From contig WPDH01000223.1 of the NCBI GenBank assembly GCA_019137255.1, positions 124,001 to 188,000 of the forward strand: a stretch of 64,000 nt of DNA, given 5' to 3'. The notes beneath the pieces are model-generated. The model was not told where the DNA came from and ran no database searches. It saw only the letters and a program-made list of their open reading frames with translations. The position numbers were made by a program, and so were the translations under genes. This DNA is from Corinectria fuckeliana. Taxonomy: Eukaryota > Ascomycota > Sordariomycetes > Hypocreales > Nectriaceae. Position 1 is the first letter of the stretch. Every line of letters starts with the position of its first letter. Below, piece by piece: positions 10,030 to 20,038 of this stretch.

Positions 10030-12465
10030 CTATAGCAAGCTTAGAAGCTCCTCGACATAACGACGCGTATCAACGCCGATGCCCTGAGCCAAACGACCTG
10101 CGCCATCACCGCCGCCAGTGGACGAGTTGGCGTAAGCGTCACGGAATCCTACGTGGTCGCTCGCGCGGCGAACTAGGAAGATCTCCTTCGCGATGGCGGA
10201 GTTCCGGGACCGGAAGGACGGGGACGAGGCTTCATCCCGGCCGGGGTCTTCAGAGGAGCCGGCATCAGAGCCGGCTTCATGAATGGTGGACAGGTTGTTT
10301 ATGTTCGCGTTAGACGTGCTAGCAGCATCGTCATTGCGGTCGAGTAAACGCGTCCAAACGATCCACCATCCGCGATTGGTCTTCAGGGTACGCTCGAGGG
10401 TGTTGGTGCGAGAGCGAGAGACGGCGTGAATGTTGAGGAGGTGATTGTGAGTGTTGAGGGCATCCGGGCGGGACCAAGGCGCTGGGTGGATATAGTCTTC
10501 GGGGATATTGGGGATGGAAGAGTGAACAGTCAGGGCGTCTGGGTCCCAAACGAGGTCGAATATGCTATTGTTCTCGGAGCCTCCGGTGTCGATGCCGGGC
10601 CTTCCGGGGCGATATTGTACGGAGGAGAGGAGGGACTTCCGGAGGGGCGCGAGTTGATGGTGCAGGGAACGGTAAAGGGAGTCCCAGGCGAGAGAGTCGG
10701 TGTGCAGTTGGAAGAGGAAGACAAAGATGAAGGGGCGGTTGACGTAAACGACGACGCGCAGCTTCATGGCCTTGTTGAGGTCGTGCGAGTCGTAGCCAGG
10801 GAGCATGTTTCCAATGACTTGTGACTGGGTGAGGGGGCTGGCCGGATGCTCAAAGTCACGAATGACAGTGGCCTCTGGGCGGTCGGTAGCCTCGCTGTCA
10901 AGCTCGACATGAACAGTTCGGAGGACGGTGCGCGAGTTTTGCTCCACGTCCGAACCTCCAGAGCTGGGACTCGCTTCCCCGTCGCTCCCGCTGCCGCCGT
11001 CCTCTTCAATGTCGCCCTTAAGACCGATGAGGTAGTGGCCTGCAGCGTCATAGGACAGCGAGCGGCCAACGGGAGATGGCCGTGTATTCTTTGAGGATTC
11101 GTTGACATCAGGTTTGCCAGACTGAGGAGTCTCGGTGCCTGGTGACCCCTTGGATGAGTCGCCAGAGCCGCCTGGTAAAGACCAATATGTTCCGTAACCT
11201 AGCTTCAGGTAGCTGACCATTTTGTCTAGTTTGCCATCTTCCACCCCTTGCGGCAGTGGCTTGTCTGTAGCCGAGTCATCGGGAGAAGGCCGTTGCTCGT
11301 CTTCTGTTGTGAGTTTCACTGGTTGAGTGGCATCTGGTGACGGTGCTAGATCGTGAGCAGGTTTGTGGACCGTGGCCTTGCTTGCCCGTCTCCTTTTCGC
11401 ACGGCGGACCGACGTCGGGCTCTCGATTACACCATAAGCGTGTTCACCCCATGTGTAAAGATCCTCCATCCAGTGTGTCACATCTCTCAGAGACTTCCTA
11501 GAGAGGGCACCCGTTCCCAGGAAGATAGCCCCGTCTTGTGACCCAGGCTCTTGGCCGGTCCCCAACCACGACTGGGGTTCGCCATCCGTTGCGGATTCTA
11601 ATGGTGCCACAGGGTCGAAGTCGCCGAATTTGGATACGGCCAAGTCAACAAGTCCCTCTATTCTCCCGACCAGTCCCTCCAGGACCTCGCGCTCGCCGCT
11701 TCCACGATCCTCCTCGCCGACGCCGACGCCAAGTTCACCAGATGCGGCGATGTTGATTCCTCCAAAAACGGCCCGTGACGGATTTCCATACAGCATAACG
11801 TTGTATGTTGAAAGGAACAGGTCCCAGTAGCGACTCAAGACGGTGACAAATTTGGTGCGCTTGGTTCGGACAAACAAGGCGCTCAAAGAGGAGCCGTGGT
11901 GCATGAGGAAGATGCTATGTGCTCGTAAAAGATCCCTCAATAGAAGATTGGACGGCTTCATCTCACGACTGGAGTATTCATATCGAGGGTCGGCGAGCTC
12001 GCCGTTTTTGGTAGGGAGTCTGGGAGGTAGGGGCACCTTAGTTAGGTCGATACTCTGAAAATTATAGTCAGCTGTTAAAGTCCTTGCTTGAGGTGAATAC
12101 TTCGGGCTCACAGCTAAGATCCACCATCCCGGCTCGAGCTCGTGGAGCACCACCCTCGACTTCTCCGTGTCAATGGTGTCCAGGCTTGCGCCGCCCGCGA
12201 AACCCCGACTGAAGCTGGCCATGCCTTGGGCGAGGCCGATCTGTCGTAGGCGCTCATTGCGCTCTTCGGGGGAGATGTGCTTGGTTGGAAGGCCTCGAGT
12301 GCGGCGACGCTTTTGGGAGGAGGCCTGGGTGGCGATGGAGGCGTAGTAAACAATCTGGTCATCGATCGTCTCGTCCGTATTGCCAAGGGAGGGGTTGAAG
12401 ATGGCGAGGAAGCCGAGCTGGGCAGGTACTGCGGCGCCCGACGAAGCTGCCGCCGGAGCTACCAT
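10030..12465 (-). CDS. CCZ1: Vacuolar fusion protein Ccz1
   Basis: Two exons, 12465-12112 and 12054-10030, separated by a 57-nt intron (GTGAGC donor, GCTGAC branch, TTTTCAG acceptor), give 792 residues. The start is the ATG at 12465 (MVAPAAASSG). The N-terminus is the first longin domain of the Ccz1/INTU/HPS4 family: 'QLGFLAIFNPSLG', 'VLHELEPGWWILA', then 'LLRAHSIFLMHHGSSL' and 'RYWDLFLSTYNVMLYG'. A disordered acidic middle (about 330-500) and a C-terminal region ending 'VEELLSLL' follow. Ccz1 pairs with Mon1 as the guanine nucleotide exchange factor for Rab7/Ypt7, driving late endosome and autophagosome fusion with the vacuole. The intron length is a multiple of three and has no stop, so its retention would only insert 19 residues. 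Confidence 0.88.
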   Translation of the reverse strand: MVAPAAASSGAAVPAQLGFLAIFNPSLGNTDETIDDQIVYYASIATQASSQKRRRTRGLPTKHISPEERNERLRQIGLAQGMASFSRGFAGGASLDTIDTEKSRVVLHELEPGWWILAVSPKYSPQARTLTADYNFQSIDLTKVPLPPRLPTKNGELADPRYEYSSREMKPSNLLLRDLLRAHSIFLMHHGSSLSALFVRTKRTKFVTVLSRYWDLFLSTYNVMLYGNPSRAVFGGINIAASGELGVGVGEEDRGSGEREVLEGLVGRIEGLVDLAVSKFGDFDPVAPLESATDGEPQSWLGTGQEPGSQDGAIFLGTGALSRKSLRDVTHWMEDLYTWGEHAYGVIESPTSVRRAKRRRASKATVHKPAHDLAPSPDATQPVKLTTEDEQRPSPDDSATDKPLPQGVEDGKLDKMVSYLKLGYGTYWSLPGGSGDSSKGSPGTETPQSGKPDVNESSKNTRPSPVGRSLSYDAAGHYLIGLKGDIEEDGGSGSDGEASPSSGGSDVEQNSRTVLRTVHVELDSEATDRPEATVIRDFEHPASPLTQSQVIGNMLPGYDSHDLNKAMKLRVVVYVNRPFIFVFLFQLHTDSLAWDSLYRSLHHQLAPLRKSLLSSVQYRPGRPGIDTGGSENNSIFDLVWDPDALTVHSSIPNIPEDYIHPAPWSRPDALNTHNHLLNIHAVSRSRTNTLERTLKTNRGWWIVWTRLLDRNDDAASTSNANINNLSTIHEAGSDAGSSEDPGRDEASSPSFRSRNSAIAKEIFLVRRASDHVGFRDAYANSSTGGGDGAGRLAQGIGVDTRRYVEELLSLL

Positions 12466-13256
12466 TGTTGCCAATCGGGAAGCTGCTTGTTACGGTGGCA
12501 GCTTATCGTCGCGCCCGTCGTCTCCAAAGGTGCGTGCAAATGGAGGGGATCGTTGTTCGCAGGAGGAGGGGCGGCCGCCGTCCCGTGCAACCTTAGAGCC
12601 TTAGGGCCTTAAATGAACCGCGTCTCGACACGGGAAACGCGGAATGGCAGGAGCAGCAGACGTCATGGAAGGAGAGAGGTCTCGACAAGGTCGACAGAAA
12701 TTGGGAGACACGAACAACACCAGCCAAGAGAGTTGACTGTCGGAGGAAGGCCCGTCTCCGAAGGTGCGTGTGTGTGTGCACGCATTTGCAAAGCGCGCGG
12801 TCGTAGTCGTTGCGTCATGTTGATGTGGGGAGGGAGTTGGTAGGGCCTGATATTTGGCTTCACACTACTATAGCCCTGGGGATCCCAGCGTCCAACTTTG
12901 CACCAAGTACCAACGTCGACGGTCAAATTGCATCGGATCGAAATATAATCTAGAAAAGTAGATGTTGTAGCCGAAACGGAATTCTACAACAGCCTGATCT
13001 GCCTGTTGCAAATTCTTGATTCTAGTCTGAATTATAGACTTCGCCTCGTTATTGCTATATGATCTTTGCCTTACACGGCTCATTAAAGCAACCCAGCCCG
13101 AGCTCTTTACCGAGTTGCAGTCACCCGTATCAACGCACCTATTTTCATGCTTCAGGTGTAGTAAAATGACTCATCTTCCATCATAGCATAAAGAGGTCTT
13201 ATGTGTATGGATTATTCCACACCTTCCCAGGGAGTCAACGCAACCTCGTCTCGCCG
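12466..13256. other. CCZ1 upstream region and CorA-like 3' region
   Basis: The first part is the CCZ1 promoter and leader, GC-rich near 12480-12830. The remainder to 13256 is AT-richer and should hold the 3' end of the CorA-like transcript. No exon recognised. Confidence 0.45.
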
Positions 13257-15108
13257 TCAAAACATGGTAAATCTTCTCTTGGCAAGCAACTTTGCTTCTG
13301 CCGCCTCCTCGTCGTTCTTAGCACCGGTGCCTGGCTGGTTTTTACTCGGGTTCTCGTGGAATTTCTTTCGCTGCAATGTCTGGAACTGCAGCCATGCAAA
13401 GTACAGCAAGAAAGTGAGAACAGTCATCGGGATGGTGATGACCCAGTACAGGTTAAATTGAGGCGTTGAGGCCACGCCGATAGATGATTTGTCGCTCATG
13501 TCGACACTGTCCCAGTCAAAGCATGGCGTCGAGAAGAGCGCTGCGATGAAGCTGCCAGGCAAGAAGAACATAGTGACGACTGCCAGCGTCTTCATAGACG
13601 ATGCATCGCGGTGGCTTGACAATGCGATGTCGGTGTTGTTGATGCTATCATGCTGGCCGATAAGGTTGACGAGCTGTGGCGAATGTCAGTCTCTCGTTTC
13701 AAATGTGACGGTCTAATACAAGCTCCCCGTCGTCGTCACAGCTGACTTACAGCTTCAATCTGAATCTGCACTCGCTTCAGTGTGTAAGTCTTGTCCAAAA
13801 TCTGCATGCTAAGGCGTTGCTGGAGCACAGTAGTGTGGTTCCTCATGAGTTTCTCCCCATCAGGAATTGTTTCCGGCGTTGTTTGCGTCGCGGGAGCTGT
13901 CGGTGTCGCTCCCGTTGAGGTCGTTGAGATGGTTGCTGTCGTTGCAGCTATCCCTGTCTGCCCGCCTGACTGCTCCAGGATGAAAGCCATCAGCTTCTCA
14001 AGCGCCATGCTTTTCCTCTCGGCACTGGCGAGCTTGGATGCAAAGCCGCTCATCTCCGCCGACAGCTCGCCCAGCACATCCGTCGCGGCACTTTTACGCT
14101 TCGTCTTGAAGCTCGTGTATCCCGTGCGCACCTCGACCTCCTGGATCCGGCCCTTCATATCGGCCAGGGTCATCTCGATCTCAGTGCTCAGCATAAAAGC
14201 AAACAGAAAGGCTGGAAACATGGCATGGCTTGAGAAGTTGGCCTGCCATTTGCTGTGAAGCAGCCTCTTCAAAGCCTTCTTCTGCTTGTCCCTGGCGAGG
14301 ACGATGCCACACGTCGCGGATTTGCGCGAGGAGGAGGTGTCCTTGTAGCGGGCGTGTGACCAGACGGAGGCGATCTTGGGCGCGTAGCTGAAAGAATGCG
14401 CCTGCATCTCGACGTTCGGCGCCACGGTCTTGGGAAAGGCGTCGATACCGGTGACGCAGCTTAATGAGTAGCCATAGGCCAGCTCCAGGCCGAACGCAGC
14501 CAGGATGGCTGTCCGGGCTGCTTTGGGTAGGCCAACGGTCTTCGTGTCAAAGTCGAGGGCGGTCCAAACGAGGCGCAACACTAGCGACTCGGTGCCATCC
14601 TTGGTGGTCCTCGACTCCTCGGCGAGCCAGGTAGCTACGGCCGGGACCTGGACAACACTGTCAACGGCTCTGACAACGCCGGTTGCGAGGCTACGCCATA
14701 GCTCGGTGACCTCAAAGGTGAGCACATCCGGAGAGTCGGAGAAACGGCGAGGGTTCAAGTCGGCAATCTTCTGGTATATTTCGTCCATCAGGCTTGGCGC
14801 CAGCACAAATCGGCGGCCTGTAGGTCCACAGGTGAGATTGGGCCGGGCTAAGGGTAGTTGTATGATCAAGGCAGATTCGTGTAATTGGGCAACGGGACCA
14901 GGTTGTGCTTAAGTGGCAAATTCCGCAGTTGATGAGGGAGGTCCCCAGCCGTAATCATCGAAGTCGGCAACGAGGCGCCGAGCACGCCCTAACCGGGAGG
15001 TAGGGGGCCTTGTACCCTGAGGCTACTGTCCATAAGCGCCGACCCCTCCCAGAAGTCCAATGGATCAATCAGGACAGGGCGTTGCGAACCCGACATGATG
15101 GTTCGCAT
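13257..15108 (-). CDS. CorA-like membrane protein (fungal type)
   Basis: The proposed model has exons 15108-14994, 14907-13751 and 13673-13257, about 562 residues. The second intron (GTAAGT...CACAG) is secure. The first (GTTAGG donor at 14993, TTAAG acceptor at 14908) is inferred because it keeps frame and joins 'VLIDPLDFWEG' to 'HESALIIQLPLARPNL'. The large exon lacks an early ATG; its first Met is at 14788, so a 5' exon is needed. The C-terminus has two helices as in CorA: 'AVVTMFFLPGSFIAALFST' and 'FNLYWVITIPMTVLTFLLYFA'. A coiled-coil-like segment ('KTYTLKRVQIQIEA') precedes them. The bacterial GMN selectivity motif is absent; STPCFDW stands in its place, as in other fungal CorA-like proteins. 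Ion transport is therefore unproven. Confidence 0.75.
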
Positions 15109-16102
15109 CCTTTGGCGCACCTCGTGCGGTCCTCGACTTGCGAGGCGAAGGATGCGTCTCCTCTAATCTAGGTAACGCAAGTGGCAGCAGACATCAAGGG
15201 GCTTGAAGACTGAGACTGGGTGTTTCAGAGGTTCAATAGTGGAGTCTTGTTGGTTGCCATCCCCGGGCTGCGCATGGGATGATGCTGCGACCAGTAATCG
15301 CGCTCACTCTTCTTATTCCCGCATCGGAATCATCATCTACTTATGCCTGGGATGAATTGGCCGCAATCGATCTGGCCTTGGATGAACCGGTCTTGGACGA
15401 TCTGGCCTGGGAGGGACCGGCCTCAGTTGAATTGAACGGGCCCTGGCTCAAACATCTTTCAACAAAAACAGTTGGACGGCATCACCCGCATTGCCGCCGA
15501 CCAAAGCTGGAGAACCTAAGCTTGATTGCCCATGGCTGGTGCGGTCCGAAGCAAAGCACCAATCAAGCGAGAAGCAGTGGGCTCCAAACTACATATCTAG
15601 TAGTCTACTTGCGGAGTACTTAGGTAGCTCACCTCTGTTTTGAACACCGCCTTGTTGGCTTTGAAAGTAGGCATCATCATCATCATCCTCATTGCTAGAT
15701 GTCATGACCAAGTGTATAACGCACATTCTACGGTACCCCATATTTCTCCTTCCTAGGTGCAGTCCTACAATTGCCGAGGTGTGACGGAAGGGTTTGATGG
15801 TGGTGGTGCGCTCTCAGTGGAGTTCCCCCGCCCCCAAGGCGGTAATTTTAAGCGGAGACGTGCACTAAAAGCTGTCTGTAGCCGCCCAACCGTAGCTTGG
15901 CAATGCGCACAGCTGGCTATTTTGAGCCGCCCGTGTATCATATATCTATCTATCTAAGCCATGTCAAACCATCCATCAATATGCAGGAGAAATCAGGCGG
16001 CTGGCTGGGAGCAATCTCCCAATACTATCGCTATAACTGTTCTCCATCCGCTCCATGCCTTGCAGACCGCACATGGCCCTGTAGTCATTGCATGAACTCG
16101 CC
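15109..16102. other. Divergent intergenic region
   Basis: Separates the CorA-like gene from the divergent membrane-protein gene. It contains short CAT and TATC runs (about 15672-15690 and 15945-15958). A short open frame at 15279-15623 with a hydrophobic start is discussed under findings. No secure gene. Confidence 0.45.
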
Positions 16103-18224
16103 ATGTCCTACCTCAATACGAAAACCCCGTCGATGGCGTTGACAACGAGTGGCTCTCAGCAAACTCCCTTGCAATGGCCGAAGCGACCTGCTCCCAAGGG
16201 CTGCGTGTCAAACCCCTACGACCTTTTCTTAAACGCCTGTTCCGTCCTGCTCGTCCTCGTCCTCGTCGTCTACATCATCTTGTTGCTCGCCTGTAACGGC
16301 CGGGCCACCAAGAGCATACCGGTTATCGAGTCGTTTCTTCGCCAGTTCTCCATCCTGGTAAGTCCTCTGCTGAACACTTGGCTATCCTGTAAGCAAGCAA
16401 GCCCTTCAAGCTGAAACGGTCCAGAGCCCGACAGCCATGCCGATTCTGTTCGCGTTCATTGTCGGTCGCGCCATCAAAACTGTCGCCCACTGGAAGTTGC
16501 ACCACGGAGAGCGCATCGGCACGCTTGACCTCCTGTTCGGTTCGACCACTGTCGTCAACACCATAACGACTGTGTTCGACTACGGGGAAATCGGCTTTTT
16601 AGCACCACTTCTTGTCGTGGCGTGGGCACTCTCCCCGCTAGGAGCTCAGTCGGCTCTTCGAGTATTATCATTCCACGACGGCAGTCTGTCTTCGTTCAAA
16701 AACTTCCAATATCTCGACCTATCTACAGAATTTCCAAGCCAGTTCATCACCGCGGATTTCGGATCATATTGCGCACCCCCAATCGCCTTGTTTTTGTCGG
16801 CCATTGGCGCGCCGGATAGCACAAAACAATCCAGCTTGGACACATGGGGAAATATCAAAGTCCCGATAATCGAGATGCTTCCTGGATATAAAGGAAGAAA
16901 CTCGACAGAGTGGATCGCTATTGACAGAACTGAGAATGGTTCCGATTCCATCACGTACTCCAGTCTCATTGGCCTACCGATATCCGGCGTCCCCCAAAGC
17001 GAAAACTCGACATTCACCATCGAGACGTCGTATGTGAATCTTGACTGCAACACTCTGGAGGAGGTCAAGAACTACAACAAGACAAACACCATGATTTACA
17101 ACCTTACCGCGGACTGTAAGTCGTTCGGAAACGCCTCCTGTGGTAGGGCGCTCTCTTGGGGACGGCTCGCTACTATACCATATCCACAAGGACACACCAA
17201 TGATACGATACCGCGTTGCCGTGACCCTGATGCAAGCGCTCGACAGATGCTCTACCTTGGCTGCGACAGCCAAGGCAATGGAACTTATGCGGAATGTTCT
17301 ATGAACTCGACATATGTTGAGCTACAGGCCAAATGTGTTGGCTGGGACTGCGTTACGACTGCCATTCGTCCGTCACTTCTTACAACAAATCCGGCTATAA
17401 ACCATACCGTATTTGACGGAAACTGCGACGCATCCGGCGTCCAAGTCTTTGCATTCTTCATGCAATTGCTGGGCCAAGTAACCGCGATGCAAACTACAAG
17501 GATGCTTGACGTATCTCTCATACAAGGCTACCTATATAATCCAGCAAATGCGCTCAACTCGACTGCGCTCTTCTCTCAACCCGGGGTCTTTAATGTCGGG
17601 AAGCCAGCCTTTGCCCTTCGCATGGCGCAACTCTTGAACAGTTACTGGCTGGCAGTCGTGGCGTCTAACGCTCTGTTTCTCGGCCATCCGACCAACTACG
17701 ACGCCTTGACATCATCCTTGGAGGCAGGCTATCTGTCACCTATAAACTTTACGGACGTCAACGCGACAGTGTTCTCCCCGGTCACAAAAATACGCTGCGA
17801 CAAGGGTTGGGTTGTGCCGCTGATTCTTTCGACACTCCTTATGTGGACGGCGTCGATGGTCACGATGGCGGTGGATCTGCAACTCGGTGTGCCGAAGATG
17901 TTCATGAACCTGACTTCGATGACAAGAGGGAACCCGAACTTCAATCTGCCACCCGGGGGCGGCGGGCTTGCGGATGAGACTAGGGGGAAATTGATACGGG
18001 ACATGAAGGTGCGATTTGGAAGGGTGGAGGGCCACGACCCAGACGATCTAGTCGTCGGTACTTGCATCGAGAGCGGAGGCAATGTGTCGGTGGCGAGGAA
18101 AAATGTGCCTGCTGTCGAGGAAAACGTTCCTCCTACAGAAGAAAGCGACCCTCCTACAGAAGAAAGCGTTCCTCTTGCAGAAGAAAATATTCCTCTTATA
18201 GAAGAAAACACCCCCGGAAACTGA
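16103..18224 (+). CDS. Multi-pass membrane glycoprotein of unknown function
   Basis: Two exons, 16103-16357 and 16425-18224 (GTAAGT donor, GTCCAG acceptor), give 684 residues. I do not recognise a named family. Visible features are a helix at about 37-57 (SVLLVLVLVVYIILLLAC), a second at about 88-103 after the splice, a third near 140 (GFLAPLLVVAWALSPLGA), then a ~330-residue region that is very rich in N-glycosylation sequons and Cys and is presumably extracytoplasmic. A last helix (WVVPLILSTLLMWTASMVTMA) is followed by a cytoplasmic-like tail. The tail ends in five tandem 7-residue repeats (NVPAVEE, NVPPTEE, SDPPTEE, SVPLAEE, NIPLIEE). The start at 16103 is the first ATG of exon 1; the Met at 16133 is an alternative. 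The layout resembles lineage-specific fungal membrane proteins annotated only as hypothetical. Confidence 0.8.
18102..18206 (+). repeat. Five 21-bp tandem repeats in coding sequence
   Basis: Five in-frame copies of a 21-bp unit encode (N/S)xPxxEE heptads at the C-terminus of the membrane protein. Copies differ mostly in codons 2, 4 and 5, so the array is old or under diversification. Confidence 0.9.
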
Positions 18225-18803
18225 GCCATAACGAATCGTAATGACAACTTTCAAATTTTCTTATCTCAGTGCTGCATGAAGAAGGGGCTCTAAGTCCACA
18301 CGTGAAGATCGGGCCATTGTACGTGGGGGAAAAGGGGGAAGCTCAAATATCCCAAGGTAATGCCAATCCGGGACAGATGCAGCTCTATCAGACCGTGCGT
18401 ATAACAGAGGCTGTGGAAAGGAGAAACAAAAACGTGCTATTGGGGAGAAATAACAACTGGTCTGTGGATAAAGGGATGATTGGGGAGCCATTGCCAAGGA
18501 CATACCGCCGGAGAAACGGCTCAGACACATTTCCTTCCGGCAAGGTCCACGAATGTCCAGACAAACGACCATTTAAGACAATCGGTAAGAAATTTTCATT
18601 ATCGTGCTATCGTTAGCCGTAGACAGAAGGGGCGTAAAAGCGCGGTAGCTGACAAAAGCCCAATGGGCAACCATGAGATGTAAATCACTCCTGCTAGATC
18701 TGCCCCCTCAAACAAGGCATGCCAGTCTTGCCAGACGATTGCTAATCCCAAACACCTTGACCCAATTCCTTACAACTCACAACTCTCATACAGCTTGTCT
18801 CGG
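18225..18803. other. Convergent intergenic region
   Basis: 3' regions of the membrane glycoprotein gene and of the ULD-domain gene. No exon or repeat recognised. Confidence 0.45.
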
Positions 18804-20038
18804 CTACATCCTCCTCCTCGGCCTCCCCGAGCTGGCCTTGGTCTTCGGTCTCGTCTTATGAACACCGATGACCCTGATGAAGTGCGGCTGCGGCGGCGGC
18901 GGCGCCATGGGAGGCATGTGGCCCTGGTTCATGGCGCCCATGCCGTGGCCGAGAGGCTGCATCCCGGGCACGTTGCCCACCGACTGCATCTCGTACGCCG
19001 CCCGGGGCACGCGGGGCCACATGGTCATGCTGACGTAGGAGCCGGGCTGGATGAGATCGTCCCAGAACTCGGGCAGCAGGGCCATGGGGCGCATGGGGGA
19101 CGAAGATGGCGGCTCGGGCTGGGGAGTGTTGTTGCCGTTGCTGTTGCTGGTGCTGTTGCTAGTGCTTCCGCCACCGCCGTTGTGATGGTTGTTGATGTTG
19201 CCGCTGTTGATGCCGTTGCTTTTGCTGTTCCGTCTGTGCTTCGGGGGTTCCAGCGACGAGGGCAGCGTGACCATGAGGCTGTAGCGCACGTTGGCAACCG
19301 AGTGCCCCAGCACCGTCTCCATCCCCTCGCCCTCCTGGCCCAGGAACTGGGAGTCTATCGTCATCTTCATCCCCTATTGTCGAACCCCATTTTAGCTCAC
19401 GCTTCAACCCTCGCACAGAACGCCTCCCCTTTGTCTTACCTCCCACGTCTTGGCCCTCCGCCAAGGGATCAGCATCGAGCGTCCCAGGGCATCCTTGAAC
19501 CGGATCGGTAGCTTCTGCGCCGGCCGCTCGGGATCGAGCTCCCACGGGATCGGTTGGCCGTGCGCCAGGCCCGCCGTCGAGGCGGGTGGTGAGGTGAGGC
19601 CCGGGGCGGCGGGCGGGACTGTTTGGGTGGACCCGGCGTCTGACTCGCGAGACGCCAGGGTGTAATTGGGACGCTCAGGCCGTTTTCCCTTGTTGCGTAA
19701 CTGGGATTCATGCTCCCCGTCTGCGTGTTGTACTTGGGGGATTGGCGGTGGTGGTGTATCGTGTGGTGGGTTCGGCGGGCGAGGCCTTACTGCTGCCTCC
19801 GGGTCTTGCCTCGAGATATCCTGTTGCGGCACTCAGCAACTCGATTTCGGGGCATCACAAGTCAGCAGACCCTAACCTCGTCCTCGTTTTCTTGTGTCTC
19901 CTCACGTTTGCCATGCTCGTCAGTGTCGGCCAAACGAAGCGGTGCAAGCTCCGCCACAAGATTCCCCAGCGGCGGGCTCAGCTCCACCTCGGCCTCCGGG
20001 GCCGCCTCGCCGCCGGCGTCCCTGTCCGCGGGGTCCAT
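18804..20038 (-). CDS. Ubiquitin-like (ULD-type) domain protein with low-complexity insert
   Basis: Three exons, 20038-19877, 19820-19440 and 19373-18804, give 370 residues, with introns of 56 and 66 nt (GTTAGG and GTAAGA donors). The N-terminus (MDPADRDAGGEAAPEAE) is acidic and Pro-rich. The C-terminal half carries the fungal ubiquitin-like fold: 'PIRFKDALGRSMLIPWR' then 'AKTWEGMKMTIDSQFL' across the last junction, which supports the splicing. 'VRYSLMV' and 'LLPEFWDDLIQPGSYVSMTMWP' finish the domain. Between the last two parts sits an insert of about 60 residues rich in Asn, Ser and Gly, where relatives have a short loop. Such domains occur alone or fused in many fungal proteins of unknown role; no function is assigned. 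The tail ends in a basic patch (SSGRPRRRM). Confidence 0.75.
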
